The translations under genes were made by a program, and so were the position numbers. From JANXQG01 sp963804375 (GTDB lineage Bacteria; Planctomycetota; Planctomycetia; Pirellulales; Thermoguttaceae): a DNA stretch of 64,000 nt. The DNA is taken from positions 1 through 64,000 of the forward strand of contig CAWDQE010000017.1 of the NCBI GenBank assembly GCA_963804375.1. Direction: 5' to 3'. A model generated the notes under the pieces. It was not told where the DNA came from, made no database searches, and was given only the letters and a program-made list of their open reading frames with translations. This document shows positions 47,597 through 57,471 of the stretch, in pieces; positions within the stretch are counted from its first letter, which is position 1; every line of letters begins with the position of its first letter.

Positions 47597-47909
47597 TGGC
47601 TAGCTCCAGCGCCATCGGCACCTGCGTCATTGCCAGATCCTCACGGCCGGCGGTGTTGCTGCGCTTCGTGCAAGGCATCGCCTCCGGTCCGTGGTGCGAA
47701 ATAGGAAGAAACTCGGACGCGTACCAATTGGCGTCGCGATCCTAATCAAGGATAATCCGCCGCAATCGCGCACGCCACCTTGCGAGTTCAGCCTGGCCCA
47801 GGCTAACATGCCGCAGGAACCGGTCGCGTCGGGAAGAATTGTTGAGCAATACGATATTTGGGCCATGCTTCGCGCATACCCATCAGCCGGTTCTACCACG
47901 AGCGGCAGC
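47597..47909. other. 313-base gap, no gene seen
   Basis: No protein-like frame, repeat copy or strong hairpin was found between the recombinase start and the propeller gene's stop. Confidence 0.4.
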
Positions 47910-48914
47910 TTACGGCCGCACCGCCCAGGCCAGTCCGTCGGCGCCTTTGCCGGCGTCAATGAGCTTTTCCACCTTGAAAGTCTTCAAATCGATCGCGGCG
48001 ACTTTCTTTGACGCATCACAGGATACATAGGCCACCTTGCCGTCGGGTCGAATCAAAACCTCCTGCGGATTCTTTGGGAGGTCAACCGTGCCGGCAAGTT
48101 TCATCGTTCTCAAATCGACCAAGGCGGCCTTCCGAATGCTGGGCATGGCGACGACGAGCCATTGATTGCCCGGGGTTGTCGCCGCGCCATATCCCACGCC
48201 TGGCAATTCAATCCAGCGGGCCACTTGATTCGTTTTGACGTCAATTACCGCCATTTGCGGCTTGGTCTGGTCGGCCGTAAAGACCCATCGATCATCCTGC
48301 GACATGCAAATGCGCTGCACGGTCTTGGCGACAGGAATGACCTTCAAGACTTTTCTGGCCTTCAAGTCAAGGACCGACACCGTTCCCGGCTTGACGTTCG
48401 CTGTATAGCCAAAATTCCCGTCGCTTGTGATGGCGAGCATGTGCGATTCAATCTGGTCGGTGGGGATCGAATAAAGTATCGCAAAAGTTTTCGGATCGAT
48501 GACGGTGATGGAATTATCCAGTTCCGTCGTGACGTAGAGCAATTGGTCCTTTGGCCCGATTACGGCGCAATGCGGGCGCATGCCTTTCGTGAAATTCACG
48601 GTGCCGACAATCGAATGGCGCTCGATGTCGATCACTCGGATGAGTTGCCCGTCGGTTCCCGGATGCCCAACGCCCGAGTTGCCGTAAATGGGAACAAATG
48701 CCAAACGCCCATCGGCGGAGGCCACAACCTCATGACCTGTGACGCCGTCCTCGTTGACGACGGCAATTTGCCCGCCCGTCTCGGGATTGATGACCGAAAG
48801 CGTCCGGTCGCCCTTGTTGCAGACCAGAAGCAAATTCGTTTCCGCGCGGGCAGCGCCGGCAAACGAGCTGGCAGTTACTGCAATGGACAAGATGAGGAGA
48901 TTTGTGGTTTTCAT
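47910..48914 (-). CDS. Exported YncE-like beta-propeller protein
   Basis: 334 residues from the ATG at 48914 (MKTTNLLILSIAVTASSFAGA, a signal peptide). The rest consists of YVTN/YncE-type blades: TLSVINPETGGQIAVV, LIRVIDIERHSIVGTV, SITVIDPKTFAILYSI, TVSVLDLKARKVLKVI, AVIDVKTNQVARWIEL, AALVDLRTMKLAGTVDLP, KVAAIDLKTFKVEKLI. Seven blades fit a complete propeller. Function in this family is unclear; binding roles are usual. It is upstream of the integrase gene on the same strand. Confidence 0.85.
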   Translation of the reverse strand: MKTTNLLILSIAVTASSFAGAARAETNLLLVCNKGDRTLSVINPETGGQIAVVNEDGVTGHEVVASADGRLAFVPIYGNSGVGHPGTDGQLIRVIDIERHSIVGTVNFTKGMRPHCAVIGPKDQLLYVTTELDNSITVIDPKTFAILYSIPTDQIESHMLAITSDGNFGYTANVKPGTVSVLDLKARKVLKVIPVAKTVQRICMSQDDRWVFTADQTKPQMAVIDVKTNQVARWIELPGVGYGAATTPGNQWLVVAMPSIRKAALVDLRTMKLAGTVDLPKNPQEVLIRPDGKVAYVSCDASKKVAAIDLKTFKVEKLIDAGKGADGLAWAVRP

Positions 48915-49018
48915 AGTTTTCTCGACGTATTTTTTCAACGTGGGGGAAACCGCGTTTATAGCAGGATGGGCTTGCGAAGGGAACAGGGTGGGCCATGTAG
49001 TCAGGGCCAATCAGTTCT

Positions 49019-49262
49019 TCATAATACCGAGGAATTGGAGGAGTTTGGGGAGGGCAATAGCAAAAAATCGCGGAGGGTGGGGGCAATTTCCTTGCAGCCG
49101 GTAAGACGCAACAGGCTGATGACGGCATTCCGAAAGGCGACGAGATTCTGCGGCCCATGCCCCTTTTTCACTTGGCATTTGTCTCCGCCAAAGGAGACGT
49201 CCCGCACCCAGTGCAGCCGGTTTTCGATGCCCCAGTGGCCACGGCAATGTCTCGCATGTCAG
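49019..49262 (-). pseudogene. ISAs1-family transposase fragment
   Basis: The C-terminal part of an ISAs1-type transposase: ARHCRGHWGIENRLHWVRDV, SFGGDKCQVKKGHGPQNL and VAFRNAVISLLRLTG, then a short damaged tail. The 5' part is missing; the fragment stops where repeat R7 begins (49259), so R7 or an associated event cut it. Confidence 0.8.
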
Positions 49263-49398
49263 GCTAGGTGTCAAATCGCCTGCGAGTCAAGAAAAACCAG
49301 AGATTTTCTAACTTTTAATTCCTGGCCATGCCGTTTCGCTGCGGCGGTGGGGGTGACCGACGCAGGTTAGCGGGCTGACGTCGTTCCGAGAAATTGGT
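49259..49398 (-). repeat. Repeat R7 (only copy on the minus strand)
   Basis: Read on the minus strand it begins TTTCTCGGAACGACGTCAGC, has CTGCGTCGGTCACCCCCACC, TTTTTCTTGACTCGC and GATTTGACACCTAGCCTGAC. It directly abuts a truncated ISAs1 transposase. Confidence 0.8.
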
Positions 49399-49482
49399 CC
49401 ATTCCGTCGGGAAGTGCGCATGAAAAGTGTCCCGCCGGAACAACCCGGCAGGGCTATTGAAGGATTCAGGACTCGTACAAGC

Positions 49483-49610
49483 TCAGCTTCGGCGACAACG
49501 CCAGCGCGTGCTGACCTGCCGGCGGAGAACGACGTCGCCATCTTCGTTGCGCAGCGAGACGGTCATTTGTTTGAGATGTAAATCGATTCCAAGGTACAGA
49601 CAGCATTGTC
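49483..49610 (-). pseudogene. IS110-family transposase N-terminal fragment
   Basis: Encodes CLYLGIDLHLKQMTVSLRNE followed by DGDVVLRRQVSTRW, the RuvC-like N-terminus of IS110/IS1111 transposases, with the first catalytic Asp, then a stop (TGA at 49483-49485). The rest is absent. Confidence 0.65.
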
Positions 49611-50928
49611 GATTCTCCTGGTTGTGCCGCGCAAATCGCGGCTGGTGAAAACTCCCGGCGAGCCACTGTGGCTCGTCGTTCTGCTCAGGAAAACCTACGA
49701 TTGTCCCTCTTTCATAAAATCACACCGACGTAGCCAAGGAAATGCGACGCAATCCCCCATGATTGCCATGTGCGACTAACCTTAACGTGGCAAATTTGCC
49801 GATCTGTGCGCCGGTTTTTCTTGACATCTACTGCCACGTCCCCGGTCCCCAGCCGTTATTCCAGGCTCTCATCTGCCGGAAAACTCTGCCGGATGAATTC
49901 GATCGCTTGGCACTCGATTTGCCTGACGAGTTCAATGCTAACTGGGGCCGAAAAAATCTCCGCATCCCGGGCGACCTGCGAGAGCTTGCGCCCTGCGCAC
50001 GGGTCATGATGGCCCGCACGCGGCCCCAACTCCTTGCAGCGGGCGAAGACGGCCCTCCTTGCGGTGTGTCACAAACCGCTCCATTAATAGGCGTCCGATC
50101 GGCCTTTTCCAACCGGGGGACGTCGCTTCATTCCCAGATTGCTCAGCGTAGCTATGGCTCTGGCAGGAAGCCGTTGAGGCGGTGATCTAATTAACGATAA
50201 TAGGATTGGTGGGCTGATGGCCCCTGTCTTGCTTCGCCGCCGGTCGCAGTCGACGAGCAGCGTCCAAGCCTACTGCCGTTTTTGCGCTCGAATGCCTGCT
50301 GCCGTGAACATCCCTCGTCCGCTACTCCCTCCGATTGCCCTCCAGAGGCGCCAGCGCGCGACTGACGCACGTTCAGGCTGGGCACCTGCCGGCCACCAGT
50401 GCGCGTCCTGGCGCGTCACAGCGCTTCTGGCGCCCGATCGCTCGCCAGCGGTGGTGGGGGAGTCTCGCTGCGACTGAATTTTGATCTTATGATGAAAATC
50501 ACAGCGCACGCCTCAAGTGCAACGAGAAGCGAGAAAAGCAGGCCGCCCCGCCGAAACCGAGGGAAGTCCTGCCCCTGTTGCCCAGCGGACGGGTGGACAG
50601 GCTACGGCCGAGCCGACGCTGGAGACCTTATTAACGTAAATAAGATTGTACCGGCCAGCGTTTGACGACTGTGCCTGGCCTTTACCTGCAATCGCACGGC
50701 TCAGAACTTTCCCGGGAAAAGCCGGGGCTTCGAAGAAGCTGCCTTCCTGATTGGTTCTCGGTAAAGGCCACGGAAACTCGGGGGCATGCCCACCTTGTAG
50801 AGGGTGTAATTTATCTGCCAATGACCGGGGTGTCCTCGTAGCACTACTGGTAATTCAGTCTCTCGGACGTCACAATGGCAGTGTTCGCGGAGACCAAGAA
50901 GGCAAGGCATATCTGAAAGGGCCGTCCT
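49611..50928. other. 1.3-kb gap, no supported gene
   Basis: Several short frames exist but none has a start signal and protein-like composition. Two AT-rich spots resemble each other (TTAACGATAATAGGATTG at 50191 and TTAACGTAAATAAGATTG at 50632). They could be remnants of another repeat or promoters, but I cannot support either. The region separates the repeat-rich island from the carbohydrate locus. Confidence 0.4.
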
Positions 50929-52173
50929 ATGAATAAGAACTTGTTGTTTGCAGTTCCGCTGTCTTTGGTGGTTGGCATGCTTTCCGCGCCGCCGGTCCTC
51001 GGCGACACTGCCGACGAAGTTCGCGCTAAGGCATTGGCCGTGTTGAAGTCGGATGCTCCCTTCGAACAGAAGTCGGCGGCATGCGAAGATCTTGCGCGTG
51101 TCGGTGACAAGGTCTGTGTGCCGGTTCTGGCAGGAATGCTGGGAAACGAGCAGCTCGCGCACAGGGCCCGTTACGCGCTTGAGGCTATCCCGGACAAGAG
51201 CGTGGATGAAGCGCTAAGAGCGGCGCTCGACAAACTCAGCGGCAAACTCCTGTCTGGAGTAATCAGCTCGATTGGGACAAGGCGTGATTCTGCAGCAGTG
51301 GAGCTGCTTGGAAAACATCTAGGTCACCGTGATGGCGACGTTGTTCGCACGACAGCAATCTCGCTGGGGCGGATCGGAACCGCGGCAGCCGGCAAGGCGC
51401 TGCTTGACGCTTTGAAAGACGCAAAGGGAGATAACATCAGCAGGATCTGCGACGGCCTGTTGACCTGCGGGGCCAACCTGGCTGCACAGGGTCAACAAGG
51501 CGAGGCAAAGAACATCTATGACGGCATGCTGGCGCAGAATCTGCCGGTACGGTTCCGTGCCGCAGCTCTTCGCGGTGCTGTGCTATGCGATCGTTCCGGG
51601 GGCATGAAGTTGCTGGGCAGCATGATCCGCGACAACGAGTTCTGCGTGTTTGCAATGGCATTGCGCGTTTCGGTTGAAATGAAAGACAAAAAGGTTACCG
51701 GTGTTCTTGTGTCGGAAGTCGGTAGACTGGCGGCAGACCGGGTTGTTCCCGTAGTCAAGATCCTCGGCCAGCGTGGTGACAAGGCGGCATTGCCCCGGTT
51801 GCTGGAAATGGCGAAGAAGGGTGAAAAGGACGTTCGTCTTGAGGCGATCCAATCCGTGGGCGAGATAGGCGATGCGTCGGCCGTGCCCGTGCTCGTTGAC
51901 CTTATGCAGGATAAGAATGATGCGATCGGTCGTGCCGCCGCCACCGTCGTGGCCAATCTGCCTGGCCCCGAGGTCGATGCGGCAATCGTCAAGATCCTGG
52001 AAAGCCCGGAACCGGCCCTACGGCTCAAGATGCTCGAGATTGCCGGGCAGCGACGGGTTGCTGGTGCGATGCCAGCGCTCCTAAGAACTATGTCTGATAG
52101 GGATGCCTCGATCAGGACGGCCGCCGCCAAGAGTTACGTTGAATTGGCGGGCGCGGCGGGATCCCAGTGCTGA
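50929..52173 (+). CDS. Exported HEAT-repeat protein, first part
   Basis: 414 residues with a signal peptide (NKNLLFAVPLSLVVGMLSAP) and HEAT/PBS-lyase-type helical repeats (DVVRTTAISLGRIGTAAAGKAL, DVRLEAIQSVGEIGDASAVP, AIGRAAATVVANLPGPEVD). These form a solenoid for protein binding. It ends at a TGA inside GTGCTGA, where the next frame begins, and the repeats continue in that frame. So this is probably one gene with a frame change near 52160, though the overlap could allow coupled translation of two proteins. It leads the operon with the oxidoreductase. Confidence 0.8.
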   Translation: MNKNLLFAVPLSLVVGMLSAPPVLGDTADEVRAKALAVLKSDAPFEQKSAACEDLARVGDKVCVPVLAGMLGNEQLAHRARYALEAIPDKSVDEALRAALDKLSGKLLSGVISSIGTRRDSAAVELLGKHLGHRDGDVVRTTAISLGRIGTAAAGKALLDALKDAKGDNISRICDGLLTCGANLAAQGQQGEAKNIYDGMLAQNLPVRFRAAALRGAVLCDRSGGMKLLGSMIRDNEFCVFAMALRVSVEMKDKKVTGVLVSEVGRLAADRVVPVVKILGQRGDKAALPRLLEMAKKGEKDVRLEAIQSVGEIGDASAVPVLVDLMQDKNDAIGRAAATVVANLPGPEVDAAIVKILESPEPALRLKMLEIAGQRRVAGAMPALLRTMSDRDASIRTAAAKSYVELAGAAGSQC

Positions 52174-52877
52174 TCGACATGCTGATGAAGTCTACAGATG
52201 GCGGAGAAATTGGCCTTTATGAGAGAATGTTGGGCTCCATCTGTCCCATGGCAGGCGACAAAGAGGCTTGCACAAGGAAACTGGTGGAAGCTCTGTCAAA
52301 AGCGGGGCCAGCCGTGAAGCCGGCCTTGCTAAGGACGTTGCGCGTGGCGGGCGGGCCGGATGCTGTCAAAGCGGTTCGCCGCGCCGTTGATGACGCCGAC
52401 AAGGAGGTTCACGCGACGGCCGTCCGGGTGCTCAGCGAGTGGACGTCCACGGATGCAGCTCCCGTTCTGCTGGAACTGGCGAAGAATTCCAGCCAGCCGG
52501 TGGACAAACTCCTGGCTCTGCGCGGTTATCTTGGAATAGCCCTGCAAAAAAATGTTGCCGCCCAAGACAAACTGGCCATCTGCCGCCAGGCGGCGCCGAT
52601 CATCGCCCGTGAAGAGGAGAAGCGGATGCTGCTGGGAGCGCTGGGAAGGGTGGCCAGCGCCGAATCGCTTGGCTTGATCGTTCCGTACCTTGATGATCCC
52701 TCCGTCAAGGCGGAAGCGGTGGCGGCCATTATGGCGATTGCGGAGCAGCGGCAGGAGAACCAGTATACCGGCGCAGCCAAGGCAGCGCTCCAGAAGATTG
52801 TGAAAGTCGCCGTGGATGATCCCGCGGTCAGGAAACGCGCAGAAGAATTGCTGAAGCAGATGGGCGATGAGAAGTGA
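52167..52877 (+). CDS. HEAT-repeat protein, second part
   Basis: 236 residues starting at a GTG that overlaps the stop of the preceding frame. It has more HEAT repeats (PAVKPALLRTLRVAGGPDAV, EVHATAVRVLSEWTSTDAAP, EEEKRMLLGALGRVASAE). It has no signal peptide of its own and no good ribosome binding site, which favours a single split gene over an independent one. The oxidoreductase gene begins 26 bases after its stop. Confidence 0.75.
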   Translation: MLIDMLMKSTDGGEIGLYERMLGSICPMAGDKEACTRKLVEALSKAGPAVKPALLRTLRVAGGPDAVKAVRRAVDDADKEVHATAVRVLSEWTSTDAAPVLLELAKNSSQPVDKLLALRGYLGIALQKNVAAQDKLAICRQAAPIIAREEEKRMLLGALGRVASAESLGLIVPYLDDPSVKAEAVAAIMAIAEQRQENQYTGAAKAALQKIVKVAVDDPAVRKRAEELLKQMGDEK

Positions 52878-52903
52878 AAAGAACCTTGAGAGGAGAATTC
52901 AAA

Positions 52904-54235
52904 ATGGCTATTCCAGTCGAGAAAATCAGTGCCGCGGCCAGGAAGCTGAACAGGCGGAAGTTCCTCCAGGGAGTATCCGCAGCGGCCGGTGCGATTGCGC
53001 TTCCGTGCCATATCCCGGCATCGGCCTTGGGCAAGGGTGGGACGGTGGCGCCCAGCGAGCGGATCATCCTCGGCGGCATCGGACTTGGCGGCCGGGGCAG
53101 CGGCGACCTGGGTTCTCTGATTGGCGAACCGGACGTGCAGTGTGTCGCGGTCTGCGATGTCAGGAAGGGCCAGCGCGAAGCGATCAAGAACATGGTGGAC
53201 GGCAGATACGGCACGAAAGATTGTGCCACGTATCACGACATCCGCCAGTTCCTGGCCGAGCGAACGGATGTCGACGCCGTGCTGATTGCCACCGGCGACC
53301 GCTGGCACGCACCGGCCTCCGTCATGGCCATGCGGGCGGGAAAGGACGTGTTCTGCGAGAAGCCGTCGTGTCTTACGATGGCGCAAGGCCAGATGGTGGT
53401 CGAGACGGCGCGAAACTACGGCCGCGTCTATCAGACCGGAGCCCAGCGGCTCAGCGAGGCAAACCACGTCTTCGCCATCGAAATGGCCCGCACCGGCCGC
53501 CTCGGTTCGATCCATACTGCCTATGCCGACTGTCGTTGGCGCGACGGGATGCGTCGCGACTGGCTGCCGGCGGAACCGGAGCCGCCCAAGGATGAAATGA
53601 ACTGGGAGGCTTGGCTCGGCCCCTGTCCTTGGCGGCCTTACAACCGCGGATATGTGAACGGCGGCGGGTGGTATCACTTTTATGATTTCGCCACCGATGT
53701 CGCCATGTGGGGCGCGCACACCGTTGCCCAGGTCTTGCCCGGCCTCGACATGTCGAGCGTCTCGTCGATCGAGTTCCAGTACGATTCACCCGATGGGGCG
53801 ATGGTGACTCGCTTTTCCAACGGCGTGAAGATGGTCCTGGCGCGTGGCGGCGATTGCAATTACTGGCACGGGTCTTGCGGTGAGCGGTTTGACGGTCCCG
53901 AGGGCTGGGTTGCGGCGGCCGACGGTTATTCAAGGCCCGACGTCTCACGGCCGGCGCTCTTGTCCGAATACAAGAAAGTCGTGGATGAGTACATGGCCAG
54001 GACGCAGCGTCCCATGCATCATCTGCGGGATTTCCTCAACTGCGTAAAGTCGCGGCGGAGCACGGTGGCCGGTCCCGAAGTGATGTACAAGTCCATGATC
54101 ATCTGCCTTGCCGCCGACATCTGCGAGCAGTTGAAGCGAAACCTGAAGTTCGATCTGCTCAAGGCCGAATTCGTGGGAGATCCTGAGGCCAATCGTCTCA
54201 GGTCTCGTGCGATGCGGGAACCGTGGTGCGTATGA
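52904..54235 (+). CDS. Tat-exported Gfo/Idh/MocA oxidoreductase
   Basis: 443 residues; the ATG at 52904 has AGGAGA upstream. The twin-arginine signal LNRRKFLQGVSAAAGAIALP shows folded export. A Rossmann start (IILGGIGLGGRGSGDL), AVCDVRKGQ, VLIATGDRWHAPASVMAMRAGKDVFCEKPS and a C-terminal dehydrogenase domain ending in the planctomycete-type REPW follow. Family members oxidise or reduce sugars with NAD(P), and exported forms are abundant in planctomycetes. It is co-directional with the HEAT protein gene and near glycosidases, so a role in sugar processing is likely. The substrate is unknown. Confidence 0.9.
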   Translation: MAIPVEKISAAARKLNRRKFLQGVSAAAGAIALPCHIPASALGKGGTVAPSERIILGGIGLGGRGSGDLGSLIGEPDVQCVAVCDVRKGQREAIKNMVDGRYGTKDCATYHDIRQFLAERTDVDAVLIATGDRWHAPASVMAMRAGKDVFCEKPSCLTMAQGQMVVETARNYGRVYQTGAQRLSEANHVFAIEMARTGRLGSIHTAYADCRWRDGMRRDWLPAEPEPPKDEMNWEAWLGPCPWRPYNRGYVNGGGWYHFYDFATDVAMWGAHTVAQVLPGLDMSSVSSIEFQYDSPDGAMVTRFSNGVKMVLARGGDCNYWHGSCGERFDGPEGWVAAADGYSRPDVSRPALLSEYKKVVDEYMARTQRPMHHLRDFLNCVKSRRSTVAGPEVMYKSMIICLAADICEQLKRNLKFDLLKAEFVGDPEANRLRSRAMREPWCV

Positions 54236-54386
54236 GCGACGACACTCAGCAAGAGATATCGCGAACCTAAAAGGAGACTTGATGATGAAGGGACGTAGGT
54301 GTCAAATTCTTGGGAAGACTCAGTTGGCCATCACCTGCCGTATGCGCAAGCGTGAAGCATGATACCGGACGGAGTTCGGAGCCAGG

Positions 54387-57300
54387 TCATTCGTCTTGTT
54401 TGGGAATCAACAGTTGGGCGGGCATCGAGGCCACCACGGGCGGAACGCCTTCGAGCCAGAACTGCAGGAACCCCTTCTTTGCCTTTCCGCTTTCCTGTTT
54501 GGTATCCAGGAGCAATAGAGACCATACGCGGCCCGCCTGTCCGTTGGGCACCCCGATGCTGAAGACCTTGTCCTTCATGTCTCCCTTTTCCCATGTCCAG
54601 CCGCCATCAATCGGCCCGCTGTGATCGAGGAGAGTCGCACCCGAGTTGTCCTTCACCACCAGGCGGACCGGCGCTAGGTTCGCCGTCCAGAAGGGCCGCG
54701 TGTTCGGATAGATTTGGAAACTCTTGCAGCCTTTGGGCACGTAGAAGTAAAGCGGGGCCGAGTCGCCCGGTTCGTCTAGTGTCATTGGGGCGTATCGGCT
54801 GGCTTCAAAGCAGGCGCTGCCCGCGTGCGCGAAGGCGAGGGAGCAGTGCCGGGCGGCGGAATTGATGACAAGGCTATACCATTCGCCTGCCGAGAGCGCA
54901 GGCAGCGTAAGGAGCATTTCCGCACGGGTGGAACCGCCGGGGACTGGGACGCGTTTGCCGTTCGAAGCGTAAATGACGATGTTGGGCGGCCCTTCAACGT
55001 CCTCCCTCTTGCCGCGGACGGTGATGGGCTGGCCGCCGGCGCTGGTGACGTAGGCGATGAGAGTGTGCTTCGGGATGCCACGGGCCACGACTTTCGCGTC
55101 AACCGCCGGCGCCCGGGAGGGGCTGTCAGGACCTTCACGCAGGGTGGCGCGTTGAAGCCGTTGATGACCATCCGTGTCGTCTCGTCTATGGTGGCGCGCG
55201 TCAAGCGGCTCTTCTCCAGCCGCTCGCCCGGCTCGGTCGCGACGGCAACCAGCGCGTAGACCTCCATCTTCGGAAGCGTCACCACACATCCTTCCCGCGC
55301 CGGCTCCAACGCCAACGTCGTTTCGGGCATGCCGGGTCGGTACACCTGCACCGACTTGGCTCGCAAGCCGTCTGGCAGCGGCACGTGCACCCGCACATTC
55401 TCCAGCGAATGGATGGGCTGCTCCGCATCGCTCATATCGTAATCCACGTCGTAGTTGACCAAGTGCATCCAGAAACGGCTGTTATCGCTGTTGCGAGTAA
55501 GGTTCGTGAGCAGGAGGGGCGACCGGTCCGGGCGCACACAGGAAGGCGTATGGCCTAGCAGCTCGAACAACGCCGCCTGGAGCCGTTGGGCCGACTCGAT
55601 CGTCTCGTCCAAGACGCCAGGGATGAGCGCCGTGCGGCCATTTCCGACCTGCCTAAGGGTGACTTTGTCTTCTTCCGTTCCGGGCAGAAGCCCGGCGAAA
55701 ATGTTATGGTTGCGTTTCAAGCCTTCCCAGGTCAGCGTGCCGCATTCGCCTACGAAGAGCACTTTGCCCCCCTCTTGGACGAACCGGTTCAGGACCGCCG
55801 CCTGCGAGTCCTTGAGGCACCGCAGCCAAGGGACAATCAACACATCCATCGGTCGCTGGGCAAGCGTCGGTTCCAGGATCTCAAGATGGGCCACCTGCAG
55901 CGGCACGTGCTGGCAATGGAGGATGTTGGAAACCTGGTACGCTTGCGTATCGTTGGACGGCTTGTCGAACCCCTGGAAGAGCCAGGAATCCGCGGGAGAG
56001 AAGACCACTCCCACGCGGGCCGCAGGGATCATCTGGCGGACTTGCGGGGCGATCCGGTGCATGAATTCGGTCGTCGGCAACGTGAGCGAAGGGCGCATGG
56101 CCTTCGTGTCCTTCGTGTTCTCACCGGCGGCGTTGATGCGCGCGTTGCCCAGCAGCGCCAATCCCTCGGCAAGCGCGAGTTGCACGACCGCGGCGCTGCG
56201 GCCGACTGGCGGACCTTTATACCCGGCCTTCAGCACCACCGGTTCGCCCCAAAGCCGCCCGGCCGCGTACTGGTAGTCATAGACGTTGTTGCTGTTGTTC
56301 CAGTTCTCGTTGACGTTGCTGCTGCGGTACTCGACAAAATCGGGCATGGCATAGTACATCCGGCCTCGCCGAACATACGGTGTGACTCCGCACTCCGTGC
56401 AGTAGGAGTCCATCCAGTTGCCCCAATAAACCATGTTGGTGGGGTAGGCATGAAGGACGCGCCACCAGTAGCCGTCGCCGTGGTAGCAGTAGTGGAATCG
56501 GCCCGGTCCGAGGACGGAGTCGATGGCCGCCTTCAAAGTCCGGCAGTACTCGGGCCAGAGGACATTGTAATAGAACTCGGTGCGCATGCGGCCGTAGGTC
56601 TGCGCAAGCGCCCCGCCGGCGTCTTTTGGCGCAAGCAGCGGGATCGGCTTCGCCGGGTCGGCCTGGAGAATAGCCCGGATCTGCTCCGCGGTGTAGTTGG
56701 CGCGCAGCCATGCCTCAAACTTGACCCTGGTAAACTCGCTGTAATCCATGGGGCAGCCCTGCAACCCGTCGAGGTCCACAAAACCGCCGTTGACGGGCAT
56801 ATAGCCGTCTTGGCGAAGTCTGTTGTCGAACAGGTGGGCAGCGTTGTATTTCTCCAGGGCAACCATGATTCGCACCACGTCCGGATTTGCAATGCAGATC
56901 CCGCCGGCCATCCTGTCCTTGTAGGCGATTTCTAATCGCTCGGGGGGCGGCGTCCCGTCGCGTCTTGCCACAGCGTATTTTTCGGTCAGGCACCAGAGAT
57001 CCTCGAACTTGGTTGGACGCTCCCCGGTGACAATGCCCAGGCCACGGAACTTCTCCCAGTCGTTCCACATCGCGCGACTGAAGGTATCCACGCAGCCGCG
57101 CGGACTGTTCGCCACGGCTGCATCAAGGCCCGCCGTGTCGCCCTTGTTGCTGATGAGGTGCGGGAAGAACCACATGTACATGTATTTCCCGCCCCACATG
57201 TAGAACTCCGGGGGGTAGGTCATGGCGATCGTGTCGGAACCGAGTTGCTTGTAGACCTCGTCGGGAGCGCCGGCCTTGCGCACGTAGACGACCGACTGAA

Positions 57301-57412
57301 ACTGGTCCTTGGGCTTGGCAGTCGGCTCCGCTGCTACAGCCGGATGCTGGCACGCCATGACACATGCGACCGCAAGGAGTGTGACCCACAAAACTGTACC
57401 ATTCGCTCGCAT
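54387..57412 (-). CDS. Exported glycosidase-like protein (one frame change)
   Basis: About 1000 residues with a signal peptide (GTVLWVTLLAVACVMACQHPA). The first two thirds resemble a GH42-like barrel (RFHYCYHGDGYWWRVLHAYP) followed by a class I amidotransferase-like domain (VLIVPWLRCLKDSQAAVLNRF, GGKVLFVGECG), as in beta-galactosidase trimerisation regions. Near 55100-55120, in a CCCGGGCGCC stretch, the frame changes and the last ~235 residues continue as APAVDAKVVARG, GPPNIVIYASNGKRVPVPGG and YPNTRPFWTANLAPVRLVV, a beta-sandwich. I cannot name the family with certainty. It is the last gene of a minus-strand run behind the GH5-like and sulfatase genes. Confidence 0.65.
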
Positions 57413-57471
57413 CTTTCTTCGTCCTATCAGCAGAACAACACCGTCTACAGGTGTCGCTATCAATAAAAGAA

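Noticed and set aside
22490..49398. R repeats as integron attC sites bounding gene cassettes
   Set aside because: There is no attC core consensus, modules are several kb and in both directions, and the nearby recombinase is not of the integron type.
22490..49398. R repeats as a CRISPR array
   Set aside because: Copies are kilobases apart, ~140 bp long, imperfect, and no cas gene is present.
50191..50660. Two AT-rich similar spots as a replication or partition site
   Set aside because: Only two short imperfect matches and no iteron array.
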